From an uncultured Opitutales bacterium (GTDB lineage Bacteria; Verrucomicrobiota; Verrucomicrobiia; Opitutales; Intestinicryptomonadaceae), in contig URJY01000004.1 of the NCBI GenBank assembly GCA_900548275.1, positions 1-64,000 of the forward strand: 64,000 nt of DNA, written 5' to 3'. Below, in pieces: positions 33,755-43,832 of this stretch. Positions within the stretch are counted from its first letter, which is position 1; each line of letters starts with the position of its first letter. The position numbers were made by a program, and so were the translations under genes. The notes beneath the pieces were generated by a model, which was not told the origin of the DNA, searched no databases, and saw only the letters and a program-made list of their open reading frames with translations.

Positions 33755-36628
33755 ATGGCAAAGATTAAAAGAGGCGCAAAACTCGGCGAAATCGTCGGAA
33801 AGCGGCACCCCGTCGCGGCGGGAATTTTGCTCTTTCTGGGCGCGGCAATCGGACTGTCGATTCTCGACTTCGCGGCGGGTCAGGAAATTTTTCTAAAGCA
33901 CTACTTCGAACCGTTCATTTCGTCCACGCAAAGCGCGGGCGAAAACATCTGCGGCAGATTCGGGGCGACATTCTGCGCGGCGGCATTCCTGCTCATCGGA
34001 ATCGCCGCATATATGATTCCAGTGTACCTGCTCTGGATTGGCGCAATGTGCTTCAAACGCAGCGCGGCGGCGGTCTCGAAAGGCATGTTCGCAGCCACAC
34101 TGTGCGGACTTCTTCTGTTCTCGATTCTCTGCGCGATAATCCAGACGGCGGCGGGCGACGGCGTAATGCAGTCGGCTTCGTTCCCGTCGGGTTGGGGCGG
34201 CAAATTCGGCGGATGCGTTTTCGACAACCTGCTGAAGCCATTTCTGAATGTCGGCGGAAGCGGTATGCTCGTCGGCACGCTCTATTTTGTATGCATGGTA
34301 ATCGTGTTCGTCGACAGCCCCGCAGAGGCGGCGAAAGAGCTCGGCGGACTAATCAAAAAAACCCCGTCGGGCATATGGAAACTTCTGAAGTTCGTCGGCG
34401 CGGCAATCGCGTGGCTGCCGAAAAAACTGCTCTCCAAACGCTCCTCCGACGACGATGACGAACAGCCCGTAGCCGTTCCCCGCCGCGTAAAAATTTCGCT
34501 AAAACACAGGGACGAACCCGCCTCGCAACCGCAGTCCGAAACGCAGGCGGAATCGCCCGAGCAAGAAATTGCGGCGCAAGAACAGGCCCCCAAAGAACAG
34601 CCCGCAACTTCGGATGAAGACGCGCAACAAACGCCCCCGCCCGAAACCGAAAACGCGCAGGAACAACCCGACCCAGAACCCGTTGCCGAGACCGAAAATG
34701 AGCAGGTTTCGGCAGCCGCACAAATAGAAAAACCCATCAGCGATTTTTCGTCGAGATTCGACGACGAAGAGGAAGAAAACGGCGAAATTTCCGAATACAT
34801 TCAAGAGACCACTTCCGTCCGCGAAGGCCAGTCCGACACAAAGTCGGACACGGACGGCGACGCAGCGGTTGCAAACCGCAACCCCGTCGAAACCGCACAA
34901 GAAACAACCGATGTCTCTGAATCGATGAAAAAACATATTAAGCTCAAACAAGCAGAGCCTGCGAAAGAGCGCGCGGAAAAGCCCGCCGTTGCGGCACCCC
35001 CCGCGCCCGCCGCGCCGTCGGCTTCGGGCGACGTGCCCCTGCCGAAAATCGAGGTCGTAAAACTCGAAGAGGAAAAGGTGGAAATCGACCAACCGCAAAA
35101 GAAAAACGGCTACACTTTCCCGTCGCTCGACCTGCTCGCCGAACCCGCCGACAAGTCGGACGTGCCCGAAGAAGACTACAACGCGCGAACCGAGGAAATC
35201 GTAAACGTCATCGGCTCGTTCGGCGTAAAAGTCCTGCCCGACCACGCCTACCCCGGTCCGGTCATCACGCGCTACGAAGTAAAGCCCGCCCCCGGGGTGA
35301 AAATCAGCCGCATCGCAAACCTCGAAGACGACATCACCGCGGGCATAATGGCGCAAAAAGTCAGAATCATCGCCCCCGTCCCGGGGCGCGGAACGGTCGG
35401 CATCGAAGTGCCGAACAAACACAGGCTCAACGTGTCGATGCGCGAAGTCCTGCAGTCGAAACAGTGGCGCGACAACAAATTCGAAATTCCGATAGCACTC
35501 GGCAAAGACGCAACGGGCGTGCCGATTGTCGCAAACCTAAAAAAAATGACCCACGCACTCATCGCGGGTTCGACAAATTCGGGCAAAAGCGTGTGCATAA
35601 ACACAATCATCGTGTCCATGCTCTACAAAATGACGCCCGAAGACCTGCGCCTTATTATGATAGACCCCAAAATGGTCGAATTGCAGGGCTACAATTCCAT
35701 CCCCCATATGCTCATTCCCGTGGTCAGCGACGTAAAGAAGGCGTCCGCCGCCCTCAAATGGCTGACCTCCGAAATGATGCGCCGCTACCAAATCTTCAAT
35801 AAGACGGGCGTGCGCAACATCGACGGCTTCAACGCAAAAATCCTCAAAGACAAAGAACAGCTGAAAGAGTCGGAAAACGACTTCGCCGAAATGTCGCCCG
35901 AAGAGCGGCAGGCGGCAGTCTCCGCAACGCACGAGGCGGCGGACGACGACAACGACATCGAAATTCCGACCGAAAAGCTGCCGTACATCGTCTGCATCGT
36001 CGACGAACTCGCCGACCTTATGAGCGTTGTCGGCAAAGAGGTCGAACACTACATCGCGCGAATCACGCAACTTGCGCGCGCGGCGGGTATACATATGATT
36101 ATCGCAACGCAGCGACCCGACGTAAAAGTCATCACGGGTCTTATCAAAAACAATCTGCCCACGCGAATCGCCTTCAAAGTTACGTCGCAAATCGACAGCC
36201 GCACAATTCTCGACCGCAAGGGCGCGGAATCGCTCATCGGCTGGGGCGATATGCTGTTCCTCAACAACGGCACGTCCGACCCCGTACGCGCACAGGGCGC
36301 ATTCCTGTCGGACGAGGAAATCGAGTCGATTGTCGACGCGCTGAAAGTCAACGGACAGCCGCAGTACGCCGAAGAGGTGCAGGCGCAAATCGATAGGGAA
36401 ACCGAAGAGGAAGACGACGACGCAGGCGACGGCGGCGAATTCGGCGACCCGATGATAACAAAGGCGGTGGGAATCATCCGCCAGACAAACAAGACAAGCA
36501 TATCGTTCCTGCAGAGAAAACTCGGCGTGGGCTATAACCGCGCGGCAAACATAGTAGAGGAACTGGAGGCGAGAGGGCTAATCGGCCCCGACAAAGGTCA
36601 GGGTCAGCGCGACATCTTCCTTGATTAA
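33755..36628 (+). CDS. ftsK: DNA translocase FtsK/SpoIIIE
   Basis: The 957-residue protein has about four membrane spans in the first 190 residues. A Pro/Glu/Gln-rich acidic linker (about 245-440) follows. The translocase motor has Walker A AGSTNSGKSV (Lys611) and Walker B YIVCIVDELADLM. The C-terminal gamma winged helix (SFLQRKLGVGYNRAANIVEELEARGLIG) reads polar KOPS-type sequences. It pumps chromosome ends through the septum and activates dimer resolution. An Asn replaces the usual Gly in the Walker A lead (STNSGKS). A terminator closes the gene. Confidence 0.96.
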   Translation: MAKIKRGAKLGEIVGKRHPVAAGILLFLGAAIGLSILDFAAGQEIFLKHYFEPFISSTQSAGENICGRFGATFCAAAFLLIGIAAYMIPVYLLWIGAMCFKRSAAAVSKGMFAATLCGLLLFSILCAIIQTAAGDGVMQSASFPSGWGGKFGGCVFDNLLKPFLNVGGSGMLVGTLYFVCMVIVFVDSPAEAAKELGGLIKKTPSGIWKLLKFVGAAIAWLPKKLLSKRSSDDDDEQPVAVPRRVKISLKHRDEPASQPQSETQAESPEQEIAAQEQAPKEQPATSDEDAQQTPPPETENAQEQPDPEPVAETENEQVSAAAQIEKPISDFSSRFDDEEEENGEISEYIQETTSVREGQSDTKSDTDGDAAVANRNPVETAQETTDVSESMKKHIKLKQAEPAKERAEKPAVAAPPAPAAPSASGDVPLPKIEVVKLEEEKVEIDQPQKKNGYTFPSLDLLAEPADKSDVPEEDYNARTEEIVNVIGSFGVKVLPDHAYPGPVITRYEVKPAPGVKISRIANLEDDITAGIMAQKVRIIAPVPGRGTVGIEVPNKHRLNVSMREVLQSKQWRDNKFEIPIALGKDATGVPIVANLKKMTHALIAGSTNSGKSVCINTIIVSMLYKMTPEDLRLIMIDPKMVELQGYNSIPHMLIPVVSDVKKASAALKWLTSEMMRRYQIFNKTGVRNIDGFNAKILKDKEQLKESENDFAEMSPEERQAAVSATHEAADDDNDIEIPTEKLPYIVCIVDELADLMSVVGKEVEHYIARITQLARAAGIHMIIATQRPDVKVITGLIKNNLPTRIAFKVTSQIDSRTILDRKGAESLIGWGDMLFLNNGTSDPVRAQGAFLSDEEIESIVDALKVNGQPQYAEEVQAQIDRETEEEDDDAGDGGEFGDPMITKAVGIIRQTNKTSISFLQRKLGVGYNRAANIVEELEARGLIGPDKGQGQRDIFLD

Positions 36629-36638
36629 AAAACGAATC

Positions 36639-36669
36639 GAAAACTATCCGTCTTGCGGATAGTTTTTTG
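36639..36669 (+). terminator. Terminator after ftsK
   Basis: AAAACTATCCG and CGGATAGTTTT pair around a TCTTG loop, with a T run, 12 bp after the stop. Confidence 0.88.
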
Positions 36670-36857
36670 TTTGTGCAAGCCCGTTGACAGCCCCGTCGTA
36701 AAACCGTTCCGCATTTTTACGGAACAAATTGACATACAAAATATTCCGACCGAAAAACACCGCCGACACAATCCCGCAAAAATAAAAAAATGTTGACTCA
36801 ATGCAAATTTTTTATATTTCTGGCGGCTTTTACTAAAAACTTTAGCGCAAGAACACT

Positions 36858-37229
36858 ATGTTAGTTGAATTGTTAAAGTCCAAAATTCTGCGTGCCGAAA
36901 CGACCGACGCGCGTATCGACTACGAGGGCTCGCTCGCAATCGACCAAGCACTTATGGACAAAGTCGGTATGCTGCCCTACGAGAAAATTCTCGTCGGCAA
37001 TATCTCCAACGGCAAACGCTTCGAAACCTACGCCATCCCCGCACCGCGCGGAAGCCGTACGTTCTCGATAAGGGGCGCGGCGGCGCATCTGGGCAATGTG
37101 GGCGACCTTCTGGTAATCATGTCGTTCGCTCAGGTCGATTCTTCCGAAGTCGCAAACCACCTGCCCCGCACAATCACGCTCGGCGAAAAGAACACCAAGA
37201 TTATAAAATCGCAGAATATGATTGACTAA
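36858..37229 (+). CDS. panD: Aspartate 1-decarboxylase
   Basis: The 123-residue pyruvoyl enzyme makes beta-alanine for pantothenate and CoA. The self-cleavage site is Gly24-Ser25 in DYEGSLAID, where Ser25 becomes the pyruvoyl group. Lys9 and the segment NISNGKRFETYAIPAPRGS match the family. Length is typical. A possible -35 TTGACT lies at 36793. The class V aminotransferase follows 70 bp downstream on the same strand. Confidence 0.94.
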   Translation: MLVELLKSKILRAETTDARIDYEGSLAIDQALMDKVGMLPYEKILVGNISNGKRFETYAIPAPRGSRTFSIRGAAAHLGNVGDLLVIMSFAQVDSSEVANHLPRTITLGEKNTKIIKSQNMID

Positions 37230-37299
37230 TTCCGCGCGGCAAAAACGCCCTGCGGAAGTCTTTCCGAAAATTTCCAATCAACACAAACCCAAACAAGAT

Positions 37300-38382
37300 A
37301 TGTCATACAAATTGTTCATCCCCGGACCCGTAGAGGTCTCCGAAAAAACATACAAGGCAATGACCACTCCCATCGTAGGGCACAGAAGCAAAGACTTCGT
37401 GAAGCTCGTGGACAACATTATGCCGCGCCTCAAACAGTTGTTCTATACGAACGACCCCGTTTTCCTCAGTACAAGCTCGTCGTGGGGCGTTATGGAAGGC
37501 GCAATCCGCAACGTCGTAAAGAAGGGCGTTCTCAACTGCTGCAACGGCGCGTTCTCGGACAAGTGGTATGACGTCTCCAAGCGTTGCGGCAAGGAAGCGG
37601 GCGAACTCAAGTTCGACTGGGGCAAACCCGTATGTCCCGAAGCCCTCGAAAAGGAACTTTCCACGAACAAGTACGACGCCGTTACAATCATCCACAACGA
37701 AACCTCCACGGGCACGATGAGCGACATCAAGGCGATTTCCGAAGTCCTCAAGAAGTTCCCCGACGTTGTTTCGATTATCGACACCGTAAGCTCGTTCTCG
37801 GCAATGCCCATCAAGAAGGACGAACTCGGCATCGACGTTATGGTAACGGGCTGCCAGAAGGCTCTCGCAATTCCCCCGGGACTCTCGTTCTGCTCGGTTT
37901 CCGAAAAGGCAATGAAGCGCGCCGAAACGGTCGAAGGCAGAGGCTACTATTTCGACTTCCTCGAATTCAAGAAGTTCTTCGACAAGTCGCAGACTCCCTC
38001 CACGCCGATTATCTCGATGCTCTACGCGCTCGAAAGCAAGCTCGACGACATCTTCACCGAAGGCGTCGAAAACCGCTATGCGCGCCACTTGGCGAACAAC
38101 AAGCTCGTCCGCGACTGGGGCTATGCGCACGGCTTCGAACTCTTCCCCGAGGAAAAATTCGGTTCGGTAACGCTCAACTGCTTCAAGAACAACCTCAATG
38201 TAGACCTCCCCGCGCTCCTCGACGAACTCAAGAAGCGTTTCAAGATGGTCTTCAACGGCGGCTACGGCAAGATTAAGGGCACGACGTTCCGCATCTCGAA
38301 TATGGGCGACGAAACTCCCGAAACGATGAAGGAGCTTCTCGACAATATCGACACAATCCTCCCCAGCTACATCCAGAAGTAG
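37300..38382 (+). CDS. Class V PLP aminotransferase (serine-pyruvate/alanine-glyoxylate or phosphoserine type)
   Basis: The 360-residue fold-type I enzyme has IPGPVEVSEKTYKAM at the N-terminus, HNETSTGTMSDI, IDTVSSFSAMPI with the cofactor Asp, and the PLP lysine in VTGCQKALAIPPG. This pattern is shared by serine-pyruvate/alanine-glyoxylate aminotransferases and by a divergent phosphoserine aminotransferase group, so either photorespiration-like serine use or serine synthesis is possible. It ends in a GC-rich terminator. Confidence 0.85.
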   Translation: MSYKLFIPGPVEVSEKTYKAMTTPIVGHRSKDFVKLVDNIMPRLKQLFYTNDPVFLSTSSSWGVMEGAIRNVVKKGVLNCCNGAFSDKWYDVSKRCGKEAGELKFDWGKPVCPEALEKELSTNKYDAVTIIHNETSTGTMSDIKAISEVLKKFPDVVSIIDTVSSFSAMPIKKDELGIDVMVTGCQKALAIPPGLSFCSVSEKAMKRAETVEGRGYYFDFLEFKKFFDKSQTPSTPIISMLYALESKLDDIFTEGVENRYARHLANNKLVRDWGYAHGFELFPEEKFGSVTLNCFKNNLNVDLPALLDELKKRFKMVFNGGYGKIKGTTFRISNMGDETPETMKELLDNIDTILPSYIQK

Positions 38383-38397
38383 CTTAGGCAATGCGGT

Positions 38398-38441
38398 GCG
38401 CGCGGACTGCAAAAAGCTCTCCGCGCGCGCCGAATTTTTTG
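38398..38441 (+). terminator. Terminator after the class V aminotransferase
   Basis: GCGCGCGGA pairs with TCCGCGCGC around a 13-nt loop, followed by GCCGAATTTTTTG. Confidence 0.75.
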
Positions 38442-38466
38442 TATTCGCCAAATTATATTATTGAGA

Positions 38467-40968
38467 ATGAAAAAGCTGATTATTTCGGAAAAACCGTCCG
38501 TAGCGGCGGACATCGCAAGAGTTTTGGGCAAGGCAAAAAAATGCGACGACTATTACGAAAACGACCAATACGTCATCGCCTCCGCACTCGGACACCTCGT
38601 CGAGCTTAATATGCCCGCCGACATCGACAAAAAATACGCCCGCTGGACGCTCTCGAACCTGCCGATTATTCCCGAAACATTCAAGCTAAAGCCCATCGAA
38701 AAGACAAAGGCAAAGCTCGCCTCGCTAAAAAAGCTTCTTTCGCGCAAAGACATAGACGGCGTAATCAACGCCTGCGACGCGGGGCGCGAGGGCGAACTCA
38801 TCTTCACATACATCTACGAAATCACAAAGTGCAAACTTCCGCGCGAACGCCTGTGGGTTTCGTCTATGACCCCCGCATCCATTCTCGAAGCATTCTCGAA
38901 CCTCAAGACTCAGGACGAAATGGAATCGCTGCAGGACGCCGCAAGATGCCGCAGCGAGTCGGACTGGCTTGTCGGCATCAACGGCACAAGGGCAATCACG
39001 AGCAGAATGTACGGCTCGCGCGGCAAGAGCCTTGCCTCGGTCGGACGCGTACAGACCCCCACCCTCGCGATGATTGTGGAGCGCGAGCGCGAAATCCAGA
39101 ATTTCAAGCCCAGCCGCTTCTGGCGCATTACCGCCAATTTCGAAATCGAAAACGGTCAGTACGAGGGCGTCTACCAGCGTCCCGACTTCAAGCAGTCGAA
39201 GAAGGACAAAGACCCGAACGACAAGGCGGACAGAATCTGGAATCACGCCGACGCCGAAAAGATCCTCAACGACATCCGCGCAATAGGCGTTGCGAAAGTC
39301 TCCGACAAAAAGACGCAGGCAAAGCAAATAGCCCCGCGCCTCTACGACCTCACGACGCTGCAGCGCGAAGCTAACAACAAATTTTCGTTCCCCGCAAACA
39401 AGACTCTTTCGATAGCGCAGTCGCTCTACGAAAAGCACAAGATGATAACCTACCCGCGTACCGACTCGCGCGCCCTGCCCGACGACTACCGCGGCGTGGT
39501 AAGCCGCACGATGGGCACGCTCTCCGAGCCGTACCTCGGCTTCGCGCAAAAGGCGGTTGCGGAAGGCTACGTCAAAAAGGCGGGCAAGAGAATTTTCGAT
39601 TCGAAGCAGGTCAGCGACCACTTCGCAATCATCCCCACCGACGTGTCGGGCAAAAAGCTCACCGACGACGAATTTAAAATCTACGATATGATTGCCCGCC
39701 GCTTCGTCGCCGCGTTCTACCCCGAAGCGATTTTCGACGTTACCACGCGCCTTTCGGTGGTAGGCTCGAACATTTTCAAGACAGAAGGCAAAGTACTGCG
39801 CTCCGCTGGCTGGATGGATGTCTACAACAAGGAAAGTTCCGACAAGGAAATCCTGCCCCCGCTCAAGGACGACAAGGAGCAGGCAAAGCTGCTCGAAGCC
39901 AAGCTCAAGGAGGAAGCCACGAAACCGCCCGCGCGCTACACCGAAGCGACACTGCTTTCCGCAATGGAAGGCGCGGGAAAACTGCTCGACGACGAAGAGC
40001 TTGCCGACGCGATGAAAGACAAGGGTCTTGGCACGCCCGCAACGCGCGCGCAGATTATCGAAAACCTCATCGCCCACAAGCTCGTAGAACGCGACCGCCG
40101 CGACCTCATCCCCACGGCTCGCGCCGAAAGCCTCATCCGCTTCCTCGACGCACTGGCAATCGACGCGCTGACAAGCCCGTCGATGACCGGCGAGTGGGAG
40201 CAGAAGCTGCGCCTTATCGAGCGCAAACAGCTGTCGCGCAAGGAATTTATGAAGGGCATCGACGAAATGACAACGCAAATCGTAGACAAGGCGCGAAACT
40301 TTGTCGAAGAAGACGCGGAGTCGCACGAAGTCGACATTCCAAACCCCCTCGACGGAAGCAAGCTGATTGAAACTTTCCGCGCGTACAAGTCGAAAGACGG
40401 CAAGTTCATAGTCTACAAGACAATCGGCAACAGGAAAATTTCGGAAGACGAAGTGCGCGAACTCGTCACAAAAGGCAAAGTCGGACCGCTTGAAGGCTTC
40501 AGAAGCAAATTGGGTCGCCCCTACACGGCGACGCTCAAGCTCGACGAAAACTACGCGGTAAAGTTCCAGTTCGGCGACAACCCCGACGGCACGGAACGCA
40601 AGCCCGAAAATCTCGAAAACGCCCCCGTCGTCGGCCGCTGCCCGCGCTCGGCAATGGGGCTTTGCCAGTGCAAAACGGGCGAGCTTGTCGAAACCGAAAA
40701 CGCCTACATTTGCCGCCATCCGAAAGGCGAAGAGAAAAAATGCTCGTTCAGACTCGGCAAGAATATGCTCTCGCACGCAATCACGCACGCGGAAATCGAA
40801 AGCCTCATCAACACGGGCAAAACCCCCGTCATCGAAGACTTCGTTTCGAAGCGCACAAAGAAGAAATTCTCGGCGGCACTCGCCCTCGACGCGCGCGGCG
40901 GAATATCGTTCGAGTTTGCGAAGAAAACGGGCGGACGCGGCGCAAAACCCGCCGAACAAAAAAAATAA
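38467..40968 (+). CDS. topB: DNA topoisomerase III (type IA)
   Basis: In this 833-residue enzyme the TOPRIM domain has ISEKPSVAADIARVLG and DAGREGELIF. The active-site tyrosine is in MITYPRTDSRALPDDY. After the core there is a four-Cys zinc-ribbon-like segment (GRCPRSAMGLCQC and YICRHPKGEEKKC). A C-terminal FVSKRTKKKFSAALALD repeat of the TopB tail comes last. It decatenates single-stranded or gapped DNA. ATG 38467 is preferred to the TTG two codons earlier. Confidence 0.94.
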   Translation: MKKLIISEKPSVAADIARVLGKAKKCDDYYENDQYVIASALGHLVELNMPADIDKKYARWTLSNLPIIPETFKLKPIEKTKAKLASLKKLLSRKDIDGVINACDAGREGELIFTYIYEITKCKLPRERLWVSSMTPASILEAFSNLKTQDEMESLQDAARCRSESDWLVGINGTRAITSRMYGSRGKSLASVGRVQTPTLAMIVEREREIQNFKPSRFWRITANFEIENGQYEGVYQRPDFKQSKKDKDPNDKADRIWNHADAEKILNDIRAIGVAKVSDKKTQAKQIAPRLYDLTTLQREANNKFSFPANKTLSIAQSLYEKHKMITYPRTDSRALPDDYRGVVSRTMGTLSEPYLGFAQKAVAEGYVKKAGKRIFDSKQVSDHFAIIPTDVSGKKLTDDEFKIYDMIARRFVAAFYPEAIFDVTTRLSVVGSNIFKTEGKVLRSAGWMDVYNKESSDKEILPPLKDDKEQAKLLEAKLKEEATKPPARYTEATLLSAMEGAGKLLDDEELADAMKDKGLGTPATRAQIIENLIAHKLVERDRRDLIPTARAESLIRFLDALAIDALTSPSMTGEWEQKLRLIERKQLSRKEFMKGIDEMTTQIVDKARNFVEEDAESHEVDIPNPLDGSKLIETFRAYKSKDGKFIVYKTIGNRKISEDEVRELVTKGKVGPLEGFRSKLGRPYTATLKLDENYAVKFQFGDNPDGTERKPENLENAPVVGRCPRSAMGLCQCKTGELVETENAYICRHPKGEEKKCSFRLGKNMLSHAITHAEIESLINTGKTPVIEDFVSKRTKKKFSAALALDARGGISFEFAKKTGGRGAKPAEQKK

Positions 40969-40992
40969 GGAAACGAAAACAAACTTTTTTCG

Positions 40993-41025
40993 AACGCGTT
41001 TTTCCCTCGGGGAAACGCGTTTTTT
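40993..41025 (+). terminator. Terminator after topB
   Basis: AACGCGTTT and AAACGCGTT pair around TTCCCTCGGGG, with a following run of six T. Confidence 0.82.
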
Positions 41026-41066
41026 GCGCACAAAATCCAAAAAATTCCGCAAAAAAGAACAAAACA

Positions 41067-41094
41067 TTGACACATTCAAGGCGCGGAATATAGA
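41067..41094 (+). promoter_or_regulatory. Strong sigma-70 promoter of the tandem glycosidase operon
   Basis: TTGACA (41067-41072), 16 bp, TATAGA (41089-41094). The ATG is at 41103, eight bases after the -10, so transcription would begin at or next to the start codon. Confidence 0.7.
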
Positions 41095-41102
41095 TTCCCC
41101 GA

Positions 41103-43814
41103 ATGAAAAAAATCTGTATATTTATGGCGGCGGCTGCGGTATTTTTTACAGCCGCCTGCGGCGGAAAGGACGAATTCAAAATAGAAAGCGCGACAGTCGC
41201 CGACATAGGAGGGGTCCCGCGCGTTGTGGTCAACGGCAAGCCCGAGCGGGCGCGTATGCTGTACGTTTCGCCCACATACTTTACAGCCGCCCCGCCCGTA
41301 ATCAAGCCGCTCGGCACAAAGTGGCGCAAGGTCTCGCTCGACATAGACCCTCAAAAAAAGGAGGTCTCCGACGGCAGATTCCAAATCAAAACGGAAAACA
41401 AACCGATGGAATACTACCTGTCGAAATTCGAAGTGGTCGAGGCGGAAAGCGGAAAACAGGTCTTCGCCCTCAAATTCGACGGCAAAAATGTCGACCCGCG
41501 AATCGGTTTCTGGTGCGTTGGCAAAGGCAGGGTGAAACAGCTGCCGTTCGAAATGAAAAACACGCAAATCGACGGCGCAAAGAACGGCGCGCTGCGCGTT
41601 GCAATCACAAAGGAGACGGGGCTGCTCAACCAAATCCACATCTATGTAAAAGACATCAAATTCGAGGCGGGCAAGGCGTACAAAATCAATTTCAGAATCA
41701 GGACAAGCCAAGACTTCGCACCGCTCAAATACCTCTATACAATGTTCGACAAAAACGAAGGACAGTACAGGTCGCTCGCGCCGAAGCCCGTTTCGTGCGT
41801 CGAACCGCAGGTGCGCCTCGCGCGCAAGGCGGGCGTGGACATCGTAACGTTCCCCGTACAGGCGGCGGACTACTACGTAAAGGACGGAGAAACGCCCGAC
41901 TACTCGTACCTCGACGGCGCATTGAAGTCGATTGTCGAAAACAACCCGAAAGCGCAGATTCTGGTGCGCATACGCTTCTATCCGCCTATCAAATGGCTTA
42001 GGGAAAATCCCGATTCCACACTTACATTTTTCGACGGAAGCAAAAGCACTTTGCACGCATCCATTTCATCGCCGAAATTCAGAGCCGACTCGCAGCGCGC
42101 ATTGCGCTACATCATCGACTACGCCGAAAAGAACTTCGGCGACAACATCGTCGGCTACCACCCCGGGGGCGGCAACTCGTGCGAATGGTTCTACGGCGAC
42201 TCGTGGAGTTCGCGCTGGCAGGGCTACGACAAATCGACGGCGCAGGCGTGGGTTCGTTGGCTCGGCAAAAAATACGGCTCGGACGAAGCACTGCAAAAGG
42301 CGTGGAACAATCCGAACGCGAAAATCGCCGCCGAAAAAGTTCCGACAAAAGACGAACGCGACGCGCCGAACTACCTCGTAAACCCCAAGACACAAAAGCG
42401 CATCGCCGACTTCAACGAATTCTGGCAGGACGAAATGCTCGATATGATAGACAGCCTTGCGACAGTCATCCGCCAAAAGGTTCCGCACAAACTCTGCGTA
42501 TTTTTCTACGGTTACGCGGGCGAATTTTCGGGGATGTACAACGGTGTTGCATACTCGGGGCACGTCGGGCTCGGCAAACTTCTGAAGAACGGTAAAATCG
42601 ACGCGCTGTGCGGTCCCATCTCGTATTCCGACCGCTACTACGGCGACGGAAAATCCACGATGGGCGCGACCGAATCAATCACCCGCGCGGGCAAGCTCTG
42701 GATTGACGAAGACGACACCTCCACATACCTCGCCCCGAAAATCGGCAACTACCCGGGGATGGAAACGGGGCTTGATACGCGCGAAAAAACGCTCGACGTT
42801 CTAACGCGCAATATGTCGCAGGAGGCTGTACGCAACATAGGCTCGTGGTGGATGGACCTCGGCGGCGGCGGGTTCTTCAACGACGCCAAGCTCTGGAAGC
42901 TCAAGACCGTCTTCGAAAAAGCCGAAAACGATATGATTGAAAATCCCGTCGTCTACGACCCTGAAATCGCGCTGATTTTCGACGAAACCTCCGCTCTCTA
43001 CTGCGCTGCGCGGGGAACTTCGCGCACGATGGTGAACGAATTCGGAAAGGCGCGCGGCAAGCTCAACCGCATCGGCGCGCCGTTCGCCCACTACCTGCTC
43101 GACGACATTATCTTCGGCAAGCCCACAAATTCAAAGCTCGACATCTACGCCGTCGCCTACGCGCTCGACTCAAGGAAACGCGCGGCAATCGCGGAAAGGG
43201 CGAAGAAAAACGCCTCGATTTTCCTCTGGGCACCCGCGTACATCGACATCGACAAGGGCGAATTTTCGACTGACGCAGTCGAAGAGCTTACGGGCTTCAA
43301 AGTGGAAAACATCCAAAACGGTCAAATTTTGGGCGTAGTGGAATCGACGGACGCGGGCAAAAAAATCGGTCTGCCCGAAAAGTTCGGCATCCCCGAAAAC
43401 AAGCGTTATCCCGACCCCCTGTTCTCGCCGAAAGTCGAAAGCGGCGACATCCTGCTTGCCAACTACCCGAATGGCAAACCCGCAGTGGTTCTGCGAGGCA
43501 AGACGCTCTTCTGCCCCACGGCGGGCGTGCCCTACCAACTCTACGCGCATATGGCGAAAATCGCGGGCGTTAAAATCTACACCGACTCCCCCGCCGCAGT
43601 CTACGCGAACGGCGCGTACATCTCGATAACGCCGACCGAACTGCAGGACGGGCAGACGCGAAAACTAAACATCGACACACACTCCGACTCCGACGTTTTC
43701 GACGCGCTCTCGGGCGAAAAGCTCGGCGAACGCGGCAAAGTTTCCGTCGAAGTCAAACGCGGCGGCTCGCTGCTGCTGCGCTTGGGCAACGGAAACGCCG
43801 ATTTCAAAAAATAA
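41103..43814 (+). CDS. Lipoprotein glycosidase-like protein (GH42/clan GH-A type), paralogue 1
   Basis: The 903-residue lipoprotein has the lipobox FFTAAC (Cys19). An N-terminal beta-rich region (about 25-225) is followed by a TIM-barrel (about 240-560) resembling GH42 beta-galactosidases, then a Rossmann-like trimerisation-type domain and a C-terminal beta domain. Candidate catalytic residues are Glu361 in GGNSCEWFYG and Glu536 in LWIDEDDTSTY, both conserved in the adjacent paralogue. It probably acts on an external oligosaccharide at the cell surface. It is followed after 18 bp by paralogue 2, in one operon. Exact GH family is not certain. Confidence 0.75.
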   Translation: MKKICIFMAAAAVFFTAACGGKDEFKIESATVADIGGVPRVVVNGKPERARMLYVSPTYFTAAPPVIKPLGTKWRKVSLDIDPQKKEVSDGRFQIKTENKPMEYYLSKFEVVEAESGKQVFALKFDGKNVDPRIGFWCVGKGRVKQLPFEMKNTQIDGAKNGALRVAITKETGLLNQIHIYVKDIKFEAGKAYKINFRIRTSQDFAPLKYLYTMFDKNEGQYRSLAPKPVSCVEPQVRLARKAGVDIVTFPVQAADYYVKDGETPDYSYLDGALKSIVENNPKAQILVRIRFYPPIKWLRENPDSTLTFFDGSKSTLHASISSPKFRADSQRALRYIIDYAEKNFGDNIVGYHPGGGNSCEWFYGDSWSSRWQGYDKSTAQAWVRWLGKKYGSDEALQKAWNNPNAKIAAEKVPTKDERDAPNYLVNPKTQKRIADFNEFWQDEMLDMIDSLATVIRQKVPHKLCVFFYGYAGEFSGMYNGVAYSGHVGLGKLLKNGKIDALCGPISYSDRYYGDGKSTMGATESITRAGKLWIDEDDTSTYLAPKIGNYPGMETGLDTREKTLDVLTRNMSQEAVRNIGSWWMDLGGGGFFNDAKLWKLKTVFEKAENDMIENPVVYDPEIALIFDETSALYCAARGTSRTMVNEFGKARGKLNRIGAPFAHYLLDDIIFGKPTNSKLDIYAVAYALDSRKRAAIAERAKKNASIFLWAPAYIDIDKGEFSTDAVEELTGFKVENIQNGQILGVVESTDAGKKIGLPEKFGIPENKRYPDPLFSPKVESGDILLANYPNGKPAVVLRGKTLFCPTAGVPYQLYAHMAKIAGVKIYTDSPAAVYANGAYISITPTELQDGQTRKLNIDTHSDSDVFDALSGEKLGERGKVSVEVKRGGSLLLRLGNGNADFKK

Positions 43815-43832
43815 CCATATCAAACAACACAC

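Noticed and set aside
38725..41079. 784-codon minus-strand frame over topB
   Set aside because: Shadow of topoisomerase III codon usage; no recognisable motif, and it crosses the topB terminator.
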